Below are positions 22,071 through 33,468 of a stretch of DNA of 64,000 nucleotides, in pieces. Where the stretch lies: the NCBI GenBank assembly GCA_012861695.1, contig JAAOOA010000116.1:26196970-26260969 (forward strand), read 5' to 3'. Made by a program: the position numbers and the translations under genes. Numbering within the stretch: position 1 is the first letter of the stretch; each line of letters begins with the position of its first letter. The DNA comes from Trematomus loennbergii (taxonomy: Eukaryota; Chordata; Actinopteri; Perciformes; Nototheniidae). Below the pieces are notes generated by a model that searched no databases, was not told the DNA's origin, and saw nothing but the letters and a program-made list of their open reading frames with translations.

Positions 22071-23498
22071 CAGCACCATCCTGTGGATGGTGTCGGGGTG
22101 GAGGTCTTTCCTTGGTAGCAGGGTTGACATGACCACTCTGCTGTTGGGGAAGATGGTGGAGGCTTTCTCTATCACTCCTCTGAGTGACTCTGACACTCTC
22201 TCTTGCTGGCTCCTCAGGTCGTTGGAGCCAGTGTGGATGATGATGTGGCTTGGGGATCCCAGCTGCTCCTCTGACAGCAGGTCCATGGCATGTTGAGTGT
22301 TTGGACACCAGATTTTAGCCACTGTGTGGGTGGGGAAAAGTTTATTTTCATCAATGAATTTGCCATTGGAGTCGATGAGGATGACAATGTCTGGCTTCCC
22401 TCTCTGCTGTGCTGGTCTGGAAGGATGAGGGGTGGTGTTAGTCTGTGGGCTAGGGGTGGTGTTCATCTGTGTGATGGGGGGAGATCTGGGAGTTGGGTTA
22501 GCATGTGGGCTAGAGATGGAGCTGGGGGTAGAGGGTGGCTGCTGAGTTGGAGGGTTCTGGCTGCTCTCAATGGGGGTCACAGGGTTCTGGTTGTGGTCTG
22601 GGTGTGAGTCCAGCTGCTCTTTTAGGGCCTGTGCAACTCTCTCTGTCTCCTGAAGCTCCTCAGATAGAGTAGTCAGTTCTCTCCTGTAGCTCTGTCTCTC
22701 TTCTCTCAGCTCCCTCACCTCCTCTGTCAGAGTGGTCAGCCGTGCCATGTGACTCTCTCTGTCCTGCTGCAGCTCTCGAACCTCAGTCCTCACGGTGGAC
22801 AGCTCTCTCCTGTGGCTGTCTCTGTCCTGCCTCAGCTTGGTGAGCTCTGTGCTGATGGTAGAGTCTTGCTGGTCCGTGGTGTCCTGGGTTGGCTGTTGGC
22901 TGATCAGCTCTCGCAACTGTACGAGCTCTCTCTCCAACTCTGTGAACTTCACCTTCAGGTCAGTGATGGTGTGGTTCAGCGGGGGGTCCTGGGCCTGTTC
23001 TGGGCCGGCGGGTTCCCTCTCCTCAGGGTCAGCAGTGGGGCAGCCAGAAGTGGGGGTGGTGTCTGTCTCTGGCAGGGTGTGGTTGTTCTCAGTGGGGGCA
23101 GATTTCTCCTGTTGGGCCCGTTCCTTTATAAGGAGAAAGTCCAGCTCAAATTGTGTGAGGTTCCCCTGCACCATGACAGTCCCATTCTTGTACATGTTGA
23201 CTGTTGTCATGACAGTGTCTGGGTCTTCTACCTCTTTAATTTTTAGTTTCCAGCCATTGCAGATCCCCTCTTTCTTCACAGAAGGGTAGTGGGCACTTAT
23301 GGCGCCGTGCCATGCTATTGGCTGGTCTGTGAGGAAGATCATATTGCTGACTTCTCCACTCTTGTACAGGTCAGCAAAGAGCGTCTCTGGTCTATCCTTC
23401 AACTGTTTTAATTTGTATGCCTTCCTGGCACTATCATTTTTGACCTCTTGTGGGAATACAAGAGGAACAGCCTCTGTACAGGCTGTGGTTGAAGCCAT
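22041..23498 (-). CDS. 485-aa ORF with coiled coil and SGNH/esterase-like region; probable truncated retroelement ORF1
   Basis: The ORF starts MASTTACTEAVPLVFPQEVK. The N-terminal ~125 aa form an unfamiliar conserved-looking block (KNGTVMVQGNLTQFELDFLL). Residues ~185-300 are a heptad-rich coiled coil with repeated LREL/LTTL segments. A Pro/Thr/Ser linker follows, then GKPDIVILIDSNGKFIDENK and HIIIHTGSNDL. The DSNG and GSND blocks resemble SGNH-hydrolase blocks I and III, as found in esterase-type ORF1 of some CR1/L2-like LINEs. The last ~12 residues depart from this domain where the AACGCACCGC repeat begins (about 22,075), so the domain is truncated. No intron or polyA signal is evident. A host gene is possible but less likely. 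Confidence 0.6.
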   Translation of the reverse strand: MASTTACTEAVPLVFPQEVKNDSARKAYKLKQLKDRPETLFADLYKSGEVSNMIFLTDQPIAWHGAISAHYPSVKKEGICNGWKLKIKEVEDPDTVMTTVNMYKNGTVMVQGNLTQFELDFLLIKERAQQEKSAPTENNHTLPETDTTPTSGCPTADPEEREPAGPEQAQDPPLNHTITDLKVKFTELERELVQLRELISQQPTQDTTDQQDSTISTELTKLRQDRDSHRRELSTVRTEVRELQQDRESHMARLTTLTEEVRELREERQSYRRELTTLSEELQETERVAQALKEQLDSHPDHNQNPVTPIESSQNPPTQQPPSTPSSISSPHANPTPRSPPITQMNTTPSPQTNTTPHPSRPAQQRGKPDIVILIDSNGKFIDENKLFPTHTVAKIWCPNTQHAMDLLSEEQLGSPSHIIIHTGSNDLRSQQERVSESLRGVIEKASTIFPNSRVVMSTLLPRKDLHPDTIHRMVLLSENTPCLV

Positions 23499-23554
23499 GG
23501 GGCTCTGCTGCTGCTGAACTGCTGCTGTTGTTACTCCTAATTCCTCTTCTTAGC

Positions 23555-23672
23555 TTGGTGTTAGTTAGCTAGCAGGACAGTTAGGCTAACCGTCAGTTAG
23601 GCTAACCGTCAGTTTGGCAGTTGGTTGGCAGTTGGTTACATTCTCTGCTGGGTTCTTCAGTTGAACAGTGTT
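23555..23672. repeat. Short repeat block (CAGTTGGTTGG units), left of the hAT insertion
   Basis: GTTAGGCTAACCGTCAGT is duplicated here and followed by GGCAGTTGGTT units. The same array resumes at 25,020-25,092 on the other side of the element at 23,681-25,016. It probably is the 5' untranslated repeat of the retroelement whose ORF lies at 22,041-23,498. Confidence 0.6.
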
Positions 23673-25024
23673 GTTAAGCTCAAGGGTGTAACTTTGGTTT
23701 GAGAAGTGGGGGGGACACAAAACAGGGGTCCTCGGCAATGAAACATTTTCTCAATTTAATTCCATTTCCTGCCTTTCTACAAATATATTAGGGACTATAG
23801 TGTTAACAAATCCAAGAAAAATGTGTCGTGTATATAATGAGTGTGCACACTTATCTAGTATCCTATCCATGTGAACCTGTTTTATTTGAGATGACCTTAC
23901 CTCCTGTTGGGGCATGCACCCCCGGGAAGATTTTTGTCTTTAAATTGAAGTTGAATGCATCAATCTGGTGCACTTTGAGGGCAACATTAAGAGATGTATG
24001 GATACAGCTCTCAACACTCAAATGAAACAGAACTGTATATATTTCAATAATCAAAAAACCATTATAATATGCTCACAACCAATAACAAATCATTGATAAA
24101 CTCCTCTCTATATCTTTATTTTACCTAGTCTGCATTCTTTCTTTTTATTTATGCATATTTGACTAATCACTCCCCTTTCAAACTGTGTTTTTTATTTTTG
24201 TACTGACCTATAATACACATTGGAAGGATTTCTTAACTTATTTTATATACAACTAATATTACATAGATGGAAATATTTGTTTACAGAGATGACCAAACCG
24301 TTTGAGACCCACTGAGATAATTTAGACTACAGTTTACAATCTAATCCCTCAGAGAGTCCTTTAGCTCACTGAGCGGACGTGATCTCTCTCAGTCACCCAG
24401 GAGAGAGCTCTCCCTCTCCTTACTGTTGAAACAGTTTATAATCTCCGTTAGCTCCGAGCTAGCACCAGATGCTAACAACAACCCACGTAACTCTCTCAGT
24501 CTCTCTCTCTGTCCCTCTGTCTCTCTCTGTATTTCTCTCTCTCAGTCTCTCAAAGTCCGACAGGAGAGAGCTCTCCCTCTCCTTATTGTTGAAACAGCTA
24601 CTAATCTCCGTTAGCTCCGAGCTAGCACCAGATGCTAACAACAACCCACGTAACTCTCTCAGTCTCTCTCTCTGTCCCTCTGTCTCTCTCTCTCTATTTT
24701 TCTCTCTCTCTCTCAGTCTCTCAAAGTCCGACAGGAAAGAGCTCTCCCTCTCCTTATTGTTAAAACAGCTACTAATCTCCGTTAGCTCCGAGCTAGCACC
24801 AAATGCTAACAACAACCCCCGTAACTCTCTATGTCTCTCTCTCTTTCTATCTCTGTCTCACAAAATGCGCTCGTGCCACACACACAGACGCTCCTCCGTG
24901 ACGAGGACCGCTTGCGTAAAAAATAAACACATTTGAAAAGTGGGGGGGACACAAACGGGATTTTGAAAAGTGGGGGGGACATGTCCCTCCTGTCCCCAGT
25001 GGAAATTACGCCCATGGTTAAGCT
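23673..25024. mobile_element. hAT-like non-autonomous transposon with 8-bp target duplication
   Basis: The target duplication GTTAAGCT lies at 23,673-23,680 and 25,017-25,024. The left end CAAGGGTGTAACTTTGG pairs with the right end, whose inverse reads CATGGGCGTAATTTCC. Both subterminal regions carry GTGGGGGGGACA. The element is 1,336 bp with no transposase. Its right half contains a three-unit repeat (24,401-24,870). Confidence 0.8.
24390..24870. repeat. Tandem repeat, ~163-171-bp unit, about three copies
   Basis: GA(G/A)AGAGCTCTCCCTCTCC recurs at 24,401, 24,564 and 24,735. Each unit goes on through CCGTTAGCTCCGAGCTAGCA and a CTCTCAGTCTCTC-rich run. Confidence 0.85.
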
Positions 25025-25307
25025 AGCAGGACAGTTAGGCAAACCGTCAGTTTGGCAGTTGGTTGGCAGTTGGTTGGCAGTTGGTTGGCAGTTGAACCAT
25101 ATTTTCCCAAGTTTCTTGCCGTTTCTTGCCGTATCTCTTTCTTTTTTTGTTTCCAGGTAGGTCAATCCGTTCAACAGGTGTTTCTTCTTATAATTTTGTC
25201 AGAAAAGTTTAAGTTTATCTCATTTTAAAAATAGAAAAGTTGAAATCTTCAGGAGCTCATGATGATGCTGCTTCAGGAGCTCATGATGATGCTGCTGTTC
25301 TCATCAA

Positions 25308-25314
<7 letters not shown>

Positions 25315-25396
<82 letters not shown>
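25315..25396. repeat. (TC)n microsatellite
   Basis: About 82 bases of TC. The Leu/Ser-repeat frames across it are artefacts. Confidence 0.95.
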
Positions 25397-25398
<2 letters not shown>

Positions 25399-25551
25399 GT
25401 CCATGCCTCAACAGCTCTACGCCAAATCTGAAATCTCACCATATGCCGTTTCCATGGAAACCCCTATCCCTCGCCATAAAACACGATGTCCCTTTAACTC
25501 CTATGAAAATGTTCAAAAAGTGCTCAAAATTCACATGTGTGCTAACAGTCT

Positions 25552-25842
25552 ATGGGGGTTATTCCCTATCTTTATTCAAGAGCGTGGTATTTAAATTTGA
25601 GAGCATACTTTATTGATTTCTTTCCCTCAAACCCTGTCCTCGCACTCAAATAGTGCCTGCTTGCGCTTAGATTTGCTCTGCTTCTGCTCAAACTGTACGC
25701 TTGCACTCAGATATATTGCTGCTTACAGATTTCCTGTGTTCCAGCTTAAAACCTTCTCCTCGCACTCAGGCTGTTTCTGTGCGCTCGTGAAATGTCTGCT
25801 CTCAGATTTCTTCTGTGCGCGCTCGGATCTTTTGTGCAACAA
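25552..25842. repeat. Inverted repeat, left arm (partner 41,642-41,935)
   Basis: From TATGGGGGTTATTCCCTATC to GATCTTTTGTGCAACAA this is the reverse complement of 41,642-41,935, apart from a ~22-bp extra piece here and scattered changes. The pair brackets the HECT/DDE gene pair. Just before it, 25,403-25,500 also resembles 42,087-42,175, but in direct orientation. Confidence 0.75.
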
Positions 25843-26605
25843 TCCTGTCAAAATCCCTCAACCAATAGGAGGCCAGGTGTCCTTGCGGGTGCGTTCGCTT
25901 TACTTATGGTTTATAAACTACCGCCCTCCACGGCTTTATCACATTCACTTCACTTGTTTTTTTTGGGGGGGGGGGTAAGCACAGTTAGTATATATTTATA
26001 AAACGGACAAATCAAGCAATCTGATGTTTCTTAGCCGTGATATAATGAGCGTATATCCCTATAATTGTAGTTACTTTTCACAAGTCAGTATCCCTCCGCG
26101 TCTGAGAAAAGCTACAACCAACAGCTACAACTGTTACATTACGTCCGTTACGAAACTAACTAACAAAGCTTAAGATGGAAACATTTAAGGTTAACTTCGA
26201 CCTCCGGGGTGGCCTTACTATGGAGGAGTGGATTGAGAAGTGCCTATCTCCAGAAAAAAAAAGCACCTAAACGACGACAATGCTGTCTGTCTAATATGTT
26301 CGCTAGCTGTTATTTTTGTTGCATAGCAACCACCTCGCACTATGTTTTGTGCAGAAGGCAACGGAGGGACTATTTTATTTTGAACATCATTATTTAATAA
26401 TAAAAACTATTTAAATTGGAGTGTGTATTTTTCTATCATATTGCCAGCCACACGTGGTAACCGTTTTATAAATGCAATAGCTCACTTCAGGCCGTGATAT
26501 ATGAATATCTATATACAATAGGGGGTGTCGACCCTCCGCTTCGCGTCGGGCCGAACCAAGCCGTAGCACACCGTGCTGGAGCAGAACAACAGTCTGGAGG
26601 ATCGC

Positions 26606-26648
26606 TGTCCAACATGGAGCAAAGTCAAGGACCCCAAGTAAGTTTTTT
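26606..26648. repeat. 43-bp inverted repeat carrying the shared first coding exon (left copy)
   Basis: Identical to the reverse complement of 40,571-40,613. It contains the tail of a 5' leader, the ATG at 26,614, eight codons (MEQSQGPQ) and the donor GTAAGT at 26,638. Similarity stops abruptly on both sides. Confidence 0.9.
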
Positions 26649-26929
26649 TTTGTTTTTGTGTGTGATATCGTTTTATTTGCCATACTTTTTACGCTGGCAA
26701 GGGTGTCGTGAATCAACCACGTCAGGTCTTGCTCATTGACAGCTGCATGAACTAACATGGCTATTAACGTTAGCTTAATAGCCATATTTTAAATGGCTCT
26801 TAAATACACGCAATACAGTAATCGTAATGTATGCTTCTGTGAGTTTCATTGTCCCTTCATCCATGGGTGTAGCGCATGTCCTGTTTAAGTTTAATCAGTG
26901 TGGCTACATAAAAGACTCGCATTAATAAT

Positions 26930-27437
26930 TAGGGATGCTCCGATTGATCGGCCGCCGATCGTTATCGGCCGATATTCACTCTTAATAGTGTGATCGGTGG
27001 TCTCTATAAAGGCCTACCCCTGGAACAACATAAACTAGGTATACATATGTTTATTCTTAACTGTCGGATGACGGTCTCTCATTACTGGATCAGTGAGCTG
27101 CATGAGATACTGACGGGCTGTCAGGGGAGAGAGAGAGAGGAGCGCTTCCGTTTATTTCTCCCGTGTTATTATCCAAAGTTAATGTAAACTTGAATAATGT
27201 ACTTCATTTGAATGTAATAATTATGTTGGTTGTTGTTTGTGGAAGTGCATCATGTATGGAAAAATGAATCTGAACTTTTCGATCCGTTACGATATAAACT
27301 GAAGCATATTAAAAATGAGCCCCATTAACTGAGTTTTAAACATCACTTTAAATGGAAGATCCCCATAGCCCCCACCCACCCTATGATCGGATCGGCGATC
27401 GGTAAAAAACCCAAAAACCCTGATCGGAGCATCCCTA
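26930..27437. mobile_element. hAT MITE in intron 1 of the HECT-like gene
   Basis: Ends TAGGGATGCTCCGAT and ATCGGAGCATCCCTA are exact inverses. TTAATAAT flanks both sides (26,922-26,929 and 27,438-27,445). ATCGG-rich subterminal sequence sits at both ends. The 508-bp element ends 30 bases before exon 2. Confidence 0.9.
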
Positions 27438-30400
27438 TTAATAATGCACAATCCTACACCTACAGAGAAGCACCATCGAAGAGGTGGCAAGACGCCTGTT
27501 TCTCTGCTGGGCAGCCAGCTACAAGCTGGCAGTCAACAGCATTCAGCACCGCAACAGCAGTCAGCACCGCAACAGCAGTCAGCACCGCAACAGCAGTCAG
27601 CACAGCAACAGCAGTCAGCACCGCCGCATCCTGGAATTCAACATGAAATGGCCAGGTTCTGTACATGTAGCATGCACCTACTCGGTGCATTATATGGTTA
27701 AGACAACCAATATGTATCATTGAATAACTCATGTTTTAAAATTAAGATTGGGCCTAATGAATATGACTTTATGTAAATCCACAGGTCATTTCCAGGCTAC
27801 TTCTCAAAAGCGCCTGCAAGGGGAAGAAAAAGATTCCGGTCTCCCTGCAGGGTGGTCGCTAGCAGTGGGAAGACTGTAACCCTGCAGTTCTATCTGTTGA
27901 AGGGAAACACAGACAGGACACCAACAGCAAGCAGCGAATTAACACTCCTCCTTGCTGGGATGGGGAGTCGCACCATCACACTACCCGAGTCTGCTGACCA
28001 CTCTGAGGTAAATTAAGCCCACCTGGATTCATTAACTAGTGTGTTTTTGTACAAAACAAACTTTAAGAATCGAAAATGTATAATGTATCCTTAATATTTG
28101 AACACGTCTACCTAAAATGTGGTGTATACCCTCATGCAAAGCTTTCAAACATATAATATGGATGAAAGGTGTACTTCTTTCATATGATGGGTGTATTGTG
28201 TTTTGTACAGATTTCAAGACTCCTGACCAGTCAGTACCCGAAACTTGAGACTATATCAGGAGGCTGGCTGCTGTATAAAGCCCTCGGTATTGTAGATCTA
28301 CAAAAGCTATGTACTGAATCATTTATTTATGTTTTTAGTCTTCATTTATTCAGTTATTGCTTGTTTCAGGTGGATCAACAACGCAAACTCTCAGTTATCC
28401 CCCCAGAAACTGAAGGTTATAATGGCCACTTTCTCAAAACTGTGACCGGAGGAGGAAAGAACACAATATACATTCTTCCACTCCAGGATGAATTGGATAC
28501 ATCCCCTCTTCCTCCAGATGCAAATGAGTTTCAAAAGATGCCTAAGGCGTCTTGTAGAGTCTGTGGATCTTGCATGCCATTACAAGTATTGGCTGCGCAT
28601 GTGAAGTCCTGTGTGGAACAGCCATCATCAGGAGATGACTTTGATCTTCATGGAGGGGTAATTCAAAATTTGACCAGCTTTTGATTGTTCTCATAATTTA
28701 TATATAATATATAAGTGTAAAACCTAATACCTTTGTTTAGTCTTCCCCTGAAGTGACAATTGTTGCTGAGTCCATTCCACCAGAATCTACACCAGGGACC
28801 AGTAATACCATGAGACCAAATTTGGTAATACAAACACATCTTACCAGCCTATAAAGATAAAATTGTCATGCAACCAATAGCAATTATTTAATTAATGTAA
28901 GTGGTTTTTTCTGTCTTTCCACGTTACTGCGTTTGCATTTAGGCTGCCTGTCCAGTATGTCTGATTGAATACCCACTGGATTATTTACAAGTCCATGCCA
29001 GCTCATGTGGAAACAGGTGAAAATAAATACATCATTTTTTCTCTGTAAGAGATAAACAGAAAATGTCTATTTGCAATGTGTAACATTTTAAATAAAGGAC
29101 AGGATCATTACAAGTTAAAGTACTCAATGGAGAAAATTGTGTGCAATTAGTATATATAACATAATTTAAGCACTGTTCTGACTGGTTATTTTGATCTCAT
29201 TAGAATCTGAATAAAAAGTACAAATTCTGGGAAGCATTTAGTAATTCAACAATACAGAGGCTCCCCGGTAATGTTAATTGTGTTCCCTTCTACTGTATAC
29301 TTCTACAGCAACATAAAGGCTTTAATGGAAACTCTTTGCAATTTACATTCACATGTACATAATGGTAATTTGTAATCCTTGTGTAATCATGTTTTACTTG
29401 ACAGTGTGGAGGAAACGCCCTCCAGGATGCAAGATGCCTCTAAATCAACTGAAGATGAAATTGAAAAGTATGTTTTCACTCTACATTACATTTTGAATAA
29501 CAATGAAAAAAATCACTGCTACAGTACTCCAGGCATCATCAAAAACAAATACATAGCTTGTATTTACCTATATTCATGTATTTTAAGTTGTTATTACACT
29601 TTTACTGTTAAGGATACATGTAAAATATTGATGTCATTTATTAATTGGACTGAAATATTTTAGAAATGCATGCAGTATCTTTGGAAAAATAAGATGCACT
29701 GAACAGTTTTTAACTATTTCTATAATGTACTGTATATAATTACCAATACATCTAGATATGGTTGTATCACTAGCCACCTCAATCATATCACATTCAATCA
29801 AAAATGAATTAATTTTGGCCCTAAAAGTGATATGCTGCACCGTACCCAGCCCTACTGTTTGTACCCAAGTGTGGGTCATAGCATCTTTAACTCGTCATTG
29901 ACTTGAGTATTGAATGAGAGATTTGAGATTTGACTAACACTTATTTTCTTTCCTTTTCCCGCTCTTTAGTCTTGATGATGTTATCCAGGCAATTGCTGAT
30001 GCAGTATCAACAGAAGGCAAAACCTTTGACATCACAGTGTCCCGCCAGAACATGTTGGAGAGGGGCCTCGTGCAATGGCAGCGCCAAAAGAAAACATCCC
30101 CAACTAACCAACTGAAAGTCATCTTTTTAGGCGAAGCTGGTATAAATACAGGGGCTCTCCGTAAAGAATTTCTAACAGGTATGTGTGTAGGATAAAAAAA
30201 AAAAGGTTATGCCATCAGAATAATTGATGGTTCTATAGTCACATAAAAGTTCTACTTTAAATATTGTAGTTATGCAAGATGTCTGATTGTGCATTTCATC
30301 AGGAACGTTAATGTAATGCATAATTCTAATGTCTAAGGAATGGTGGCGGGCATTGAAGAGCGGTTCTTTGAGAAGGGCACCCATGGCAGAAGACCCAACT

Positions 30401-31788
30401 ATTCACTGTCTGATTTAGACAAAGGCCATTTCAGGTATGTGCTTTATGATCCATTTCAGTGTCTGGTATCTGAATTGGGTTAATCTGGGCAACCATTGAC
30501 TACTAATAATATACTTAAACCTGCAATTCGCCAACTTGGGGGCAGCAGAAAATAACTGGCATATCACCTTTTTAAGTTGATCATTTTTCTGTCCACCTGG
30601 TGAATGTAAGTCCTACACTCATTTTAGCGCTGTTTCTGCTCTCTACCAACTCCTGAGGGAAATATCTGGCTCTTTAGCTGCTAAATGCTCTACTAGCTCA
30701 CCAGCTAGTCTGTAGCTAACTGTGTGTGTTTGCCATTTGGTGCTGAGCAGGTAGTGTACATTAGCCGCATTCACACCGGAGTACTTTTCAACGTACTTTT
30801 CGCGTTTAGTTCCGTGAGTACCCCTTATGTCGCGTTCACACCAAAAATCGTACTTAATCTCGGGTACTTTTACCCCCATTTTTAGAGCCCGCTGGGAGAG
30901 CGTACTTTTCTGTGGGTGAAAAGTGCCCCAAAAGTGCCCCAGTGCTGATTGGCTGGGCGAATTGCAAACCACACCCGTACAACTGTGAAAATGTTGTGTG
31001 GAGACGCCATTGTTTTTCCTCGCTACAAAAACCCAACGCACCAACGGAGCGTTGGGTTTGTTTTTGAAAGCAGTTATGGCAAGCATCAAGAAATGATGAC
31101 GCCGAGGACGCGACCCAGGGAATGCTACTGAAGCCAGTTCAGTAGCTTTCACTCGACCTGGGAATCGTGCACAGCCGGCTAAAATAAAGAAACTCAGGAC
31201 TACAAACGGCGGATTCAGTGGCCAACGATGACTACCACGACGAAGGTAAAATCAACTACATGCACTGGGGTTTTAATCTGCACAATAATGGTCTCAGATG
31301 TACTTTTATTTGCTCAGTAGATCAAGCTAGCCATGCTAGGCTGAATAGGCTAACACCGGCCCCGAGCTAGCTACATCTAGCTAGCTAGATATTCTCGGCC
31401 GCTATGAAAACGTTTTGACTTGTGAATAACTGTGCAGTGTTTCTGTAATTTGCTTCACTAACTCATGGCACTAATCGTCTGTTTCAGGAGGATGGACAAC
31501 TCTCGGGATTGGAAACAAGCGAGCTTTGCATTCTAGATCACAGCGCTTGGTCGTCCTCCTTACCAGCAACCAAACGCAAAGGTACACACACTGTAACTTT
31601 GTCTTGAAAGAACGTTACGCATCGAACTGATGTTCACAATCATGTTTATTTCATAATATTCATCATATTTTTATGTTTAACTTGCCTCAACAACATTAAA
31701 CAAAGTTCAAGCATACATGAAGCACTCTTCAAAAAGGAACAATCCTCCGTGTTTGAACCTCTTAAATCGCTGCATAGCCGATTTATTT

Positions 31789-32218
31789 GGACTGGATTAT
31801 CCCAGAGAGGCTAAACATTCTTTATAACACAGTTTCAGATTTGTGAAACCTTTAATTCTATTTGTGAAAATACAAAAAAGAGATTTTAGTGCTTTTTCGC
31901 ATCCTGGCCACATTAGACCAGGTCCTGATCTAAAACCACTATACCTAGACTCATCAAATCTGGACTGGATTATCCCAGAGAGGCTAAACATTCTTTATAA
32001 CACAGTTTCAGATTTGTGAAACCTTAATTCTATTTGTGAAAATACAAAAAAGGTAGATTTCAGTGCTTTTTTACATGTAGACCACATTAGACCAGGTCCT
32101 GATCTAAAACCACTATACCTAGACTCATCAAATCTGGACTGGATTATCCCAGAGAGGCTAAACATTCTTTATAACACAGTTTCAGATTTGTGAAACCTTA
32201 ATTCTATTTGTGAAAATA
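31789..32218. repeat. Tandem repeat, 173-174-bp unit, ~2.5 copies
   Basis: GGACTGGATTATCCCAGAGA starts units at 31,789, 31,962 and 32,136. Units are nearly identical, implying recent expansion inside the Harbinger element. Confidence 0.9.
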
Positions 32219-32298
32219 CCAAAAAAACATTCCTAGTATGTTGTAAAACTACATGGCGACTAAACAGATCTTGTATCTTGCTTATTTTCCCCTCTTAG

Positions 32299-32476
32299 GA
32301 AAGCGGACACGGGATGCGAATTTCTTTGACACCGCCCAGGCGTTGGAGGACCGGCGTGCCGTGGTGAAAGAGTCGATGCACGGGGATCAGATGGTGCTGT
32401 TCACCAAGGCCCAGGAAACGGAGGACAAGATGCTCACCAGTTCATTTTATATTATTGTTATTACTGTTATTATATA
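32299..32476 (+). pseudogene. C-terminal exon of a Harbinger Myb-like partner protein (probable)
   Basis: After an AG acceptor the frame reads KRTRDANFFDTAQALEDRRA and ends at TAG 32,474-32,476. Two-gene Harbinger elements encode a Myb-like DNA-binding protein whose charged C-terminus looks like this. The N-terminal Myb domain is not evident, so the assignment is mainly by context. Confidence 0.4.
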
Positions 32477-33039
32477 GTCTTGATACAACTGACACTTTAT
32501 TTTATATTGATAATGTTAATTTACATGTACAACTTCTATTTTATTTACATTAAAAATGTGAACTTCTATTTACTGTTAAACAGATCCTGTAGCTTGCTTA
32601 TTTCTCCTGACACTTTATCTTTAGTGACCGTAGCATCCTATACATCACATGTAAGTGATTATTCTGATACCATCATGTTTCATCGGTTATAAACTGGCAA
32701 AGCTTTATTTGTCATTTATTTATCATCAATGTTGCAACCTTGTGGAGGAATGGCAGCGGCACATACACAAATATGATAATTTATATCATTTTAAATATTA
32801 TTTGACCTAAAACTAAATGTTTTTATGATTGTCCTCTGAGGAGGACATGGGGATTTGCAAACTTTTAATTCCCCCCCCCATTTTACACAACACAAAATGG
32901 AGTCCACTATGGGCCGAAGCTAACATGTATGTTTATGGCAGACGGATGCAGTGGGTCTCAGGAAGATAAATAATAACGGTGGGTTTGCTGCTGAGCCTAT
33001 TTACTGTGCATACAACACACCTGGCACAGTTTATTGTTA

Positions 33040-33468
33040 TTATATTGACACACTGTACACTATTGTAATGTTGCCTGTCTTGACTGGAAAATAAAGAGAA
33101 ACAAAAGCACTGTACAAAAGATCATCTTTATTGTCAAAATGTTTACAATTTACACGCTGTTCAGATGCCTCATAAAGCTGGGTCGCCGGTAAGGCAGTCC
33201 ATTCGTCCCTGTACTCATTACTTTCACAAAGGTTATGTAATATGCAACATGCTGCCACCTGGAATGTGATCTTGTCCATCTTGCAGTCGTTTCTTTTCAT
33301 CAAGCACCGCCACCTGCCCTTCAGTCTGCCAAAAGCGTTCTCCACCACCACTCGTGCTCGGCTTGTTTTGTTATTGTACGCAAGTTGCTCAGGCTGCATT
33401 AACTCCGTTACAAAGCTGTATAACATGAGCACAAACAGCACAACTTCAGTCGACTCCATCTCCATCAT
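33040..33468 (-). pseudogene. Harbinger nuclease, C-terminal fragment
   Basis: The core reads ARVVVENAFGRLKGRWRCL, then a QVAACCILHNLCE block; both are hallmarks of the last part of Harbinger/HARBI1-type DDE nucleases. The upstream DDE core is missing: the frame begins with ~20 unrelated residues (MMEMESTEVVLF), so the gene is internally deleted. It is too short (142 aa against ~350) to be active. Confidence 0.75.

Noticed and set aside
25240..25616. Ser/Leu-repeat frames of ~60-110 codons
   Set aside because: Produced by the (TC)n array; no conserved sequence outside it.
26175..26270. Small plus ORF starting METFKVNFDLRGG, 31 codons, upstream of the HECT-like gene
   Set aside because: Looks like it could be a first exon, but no downstream partner or splice signal was convincing and it lies outside the shared 43-bp block.
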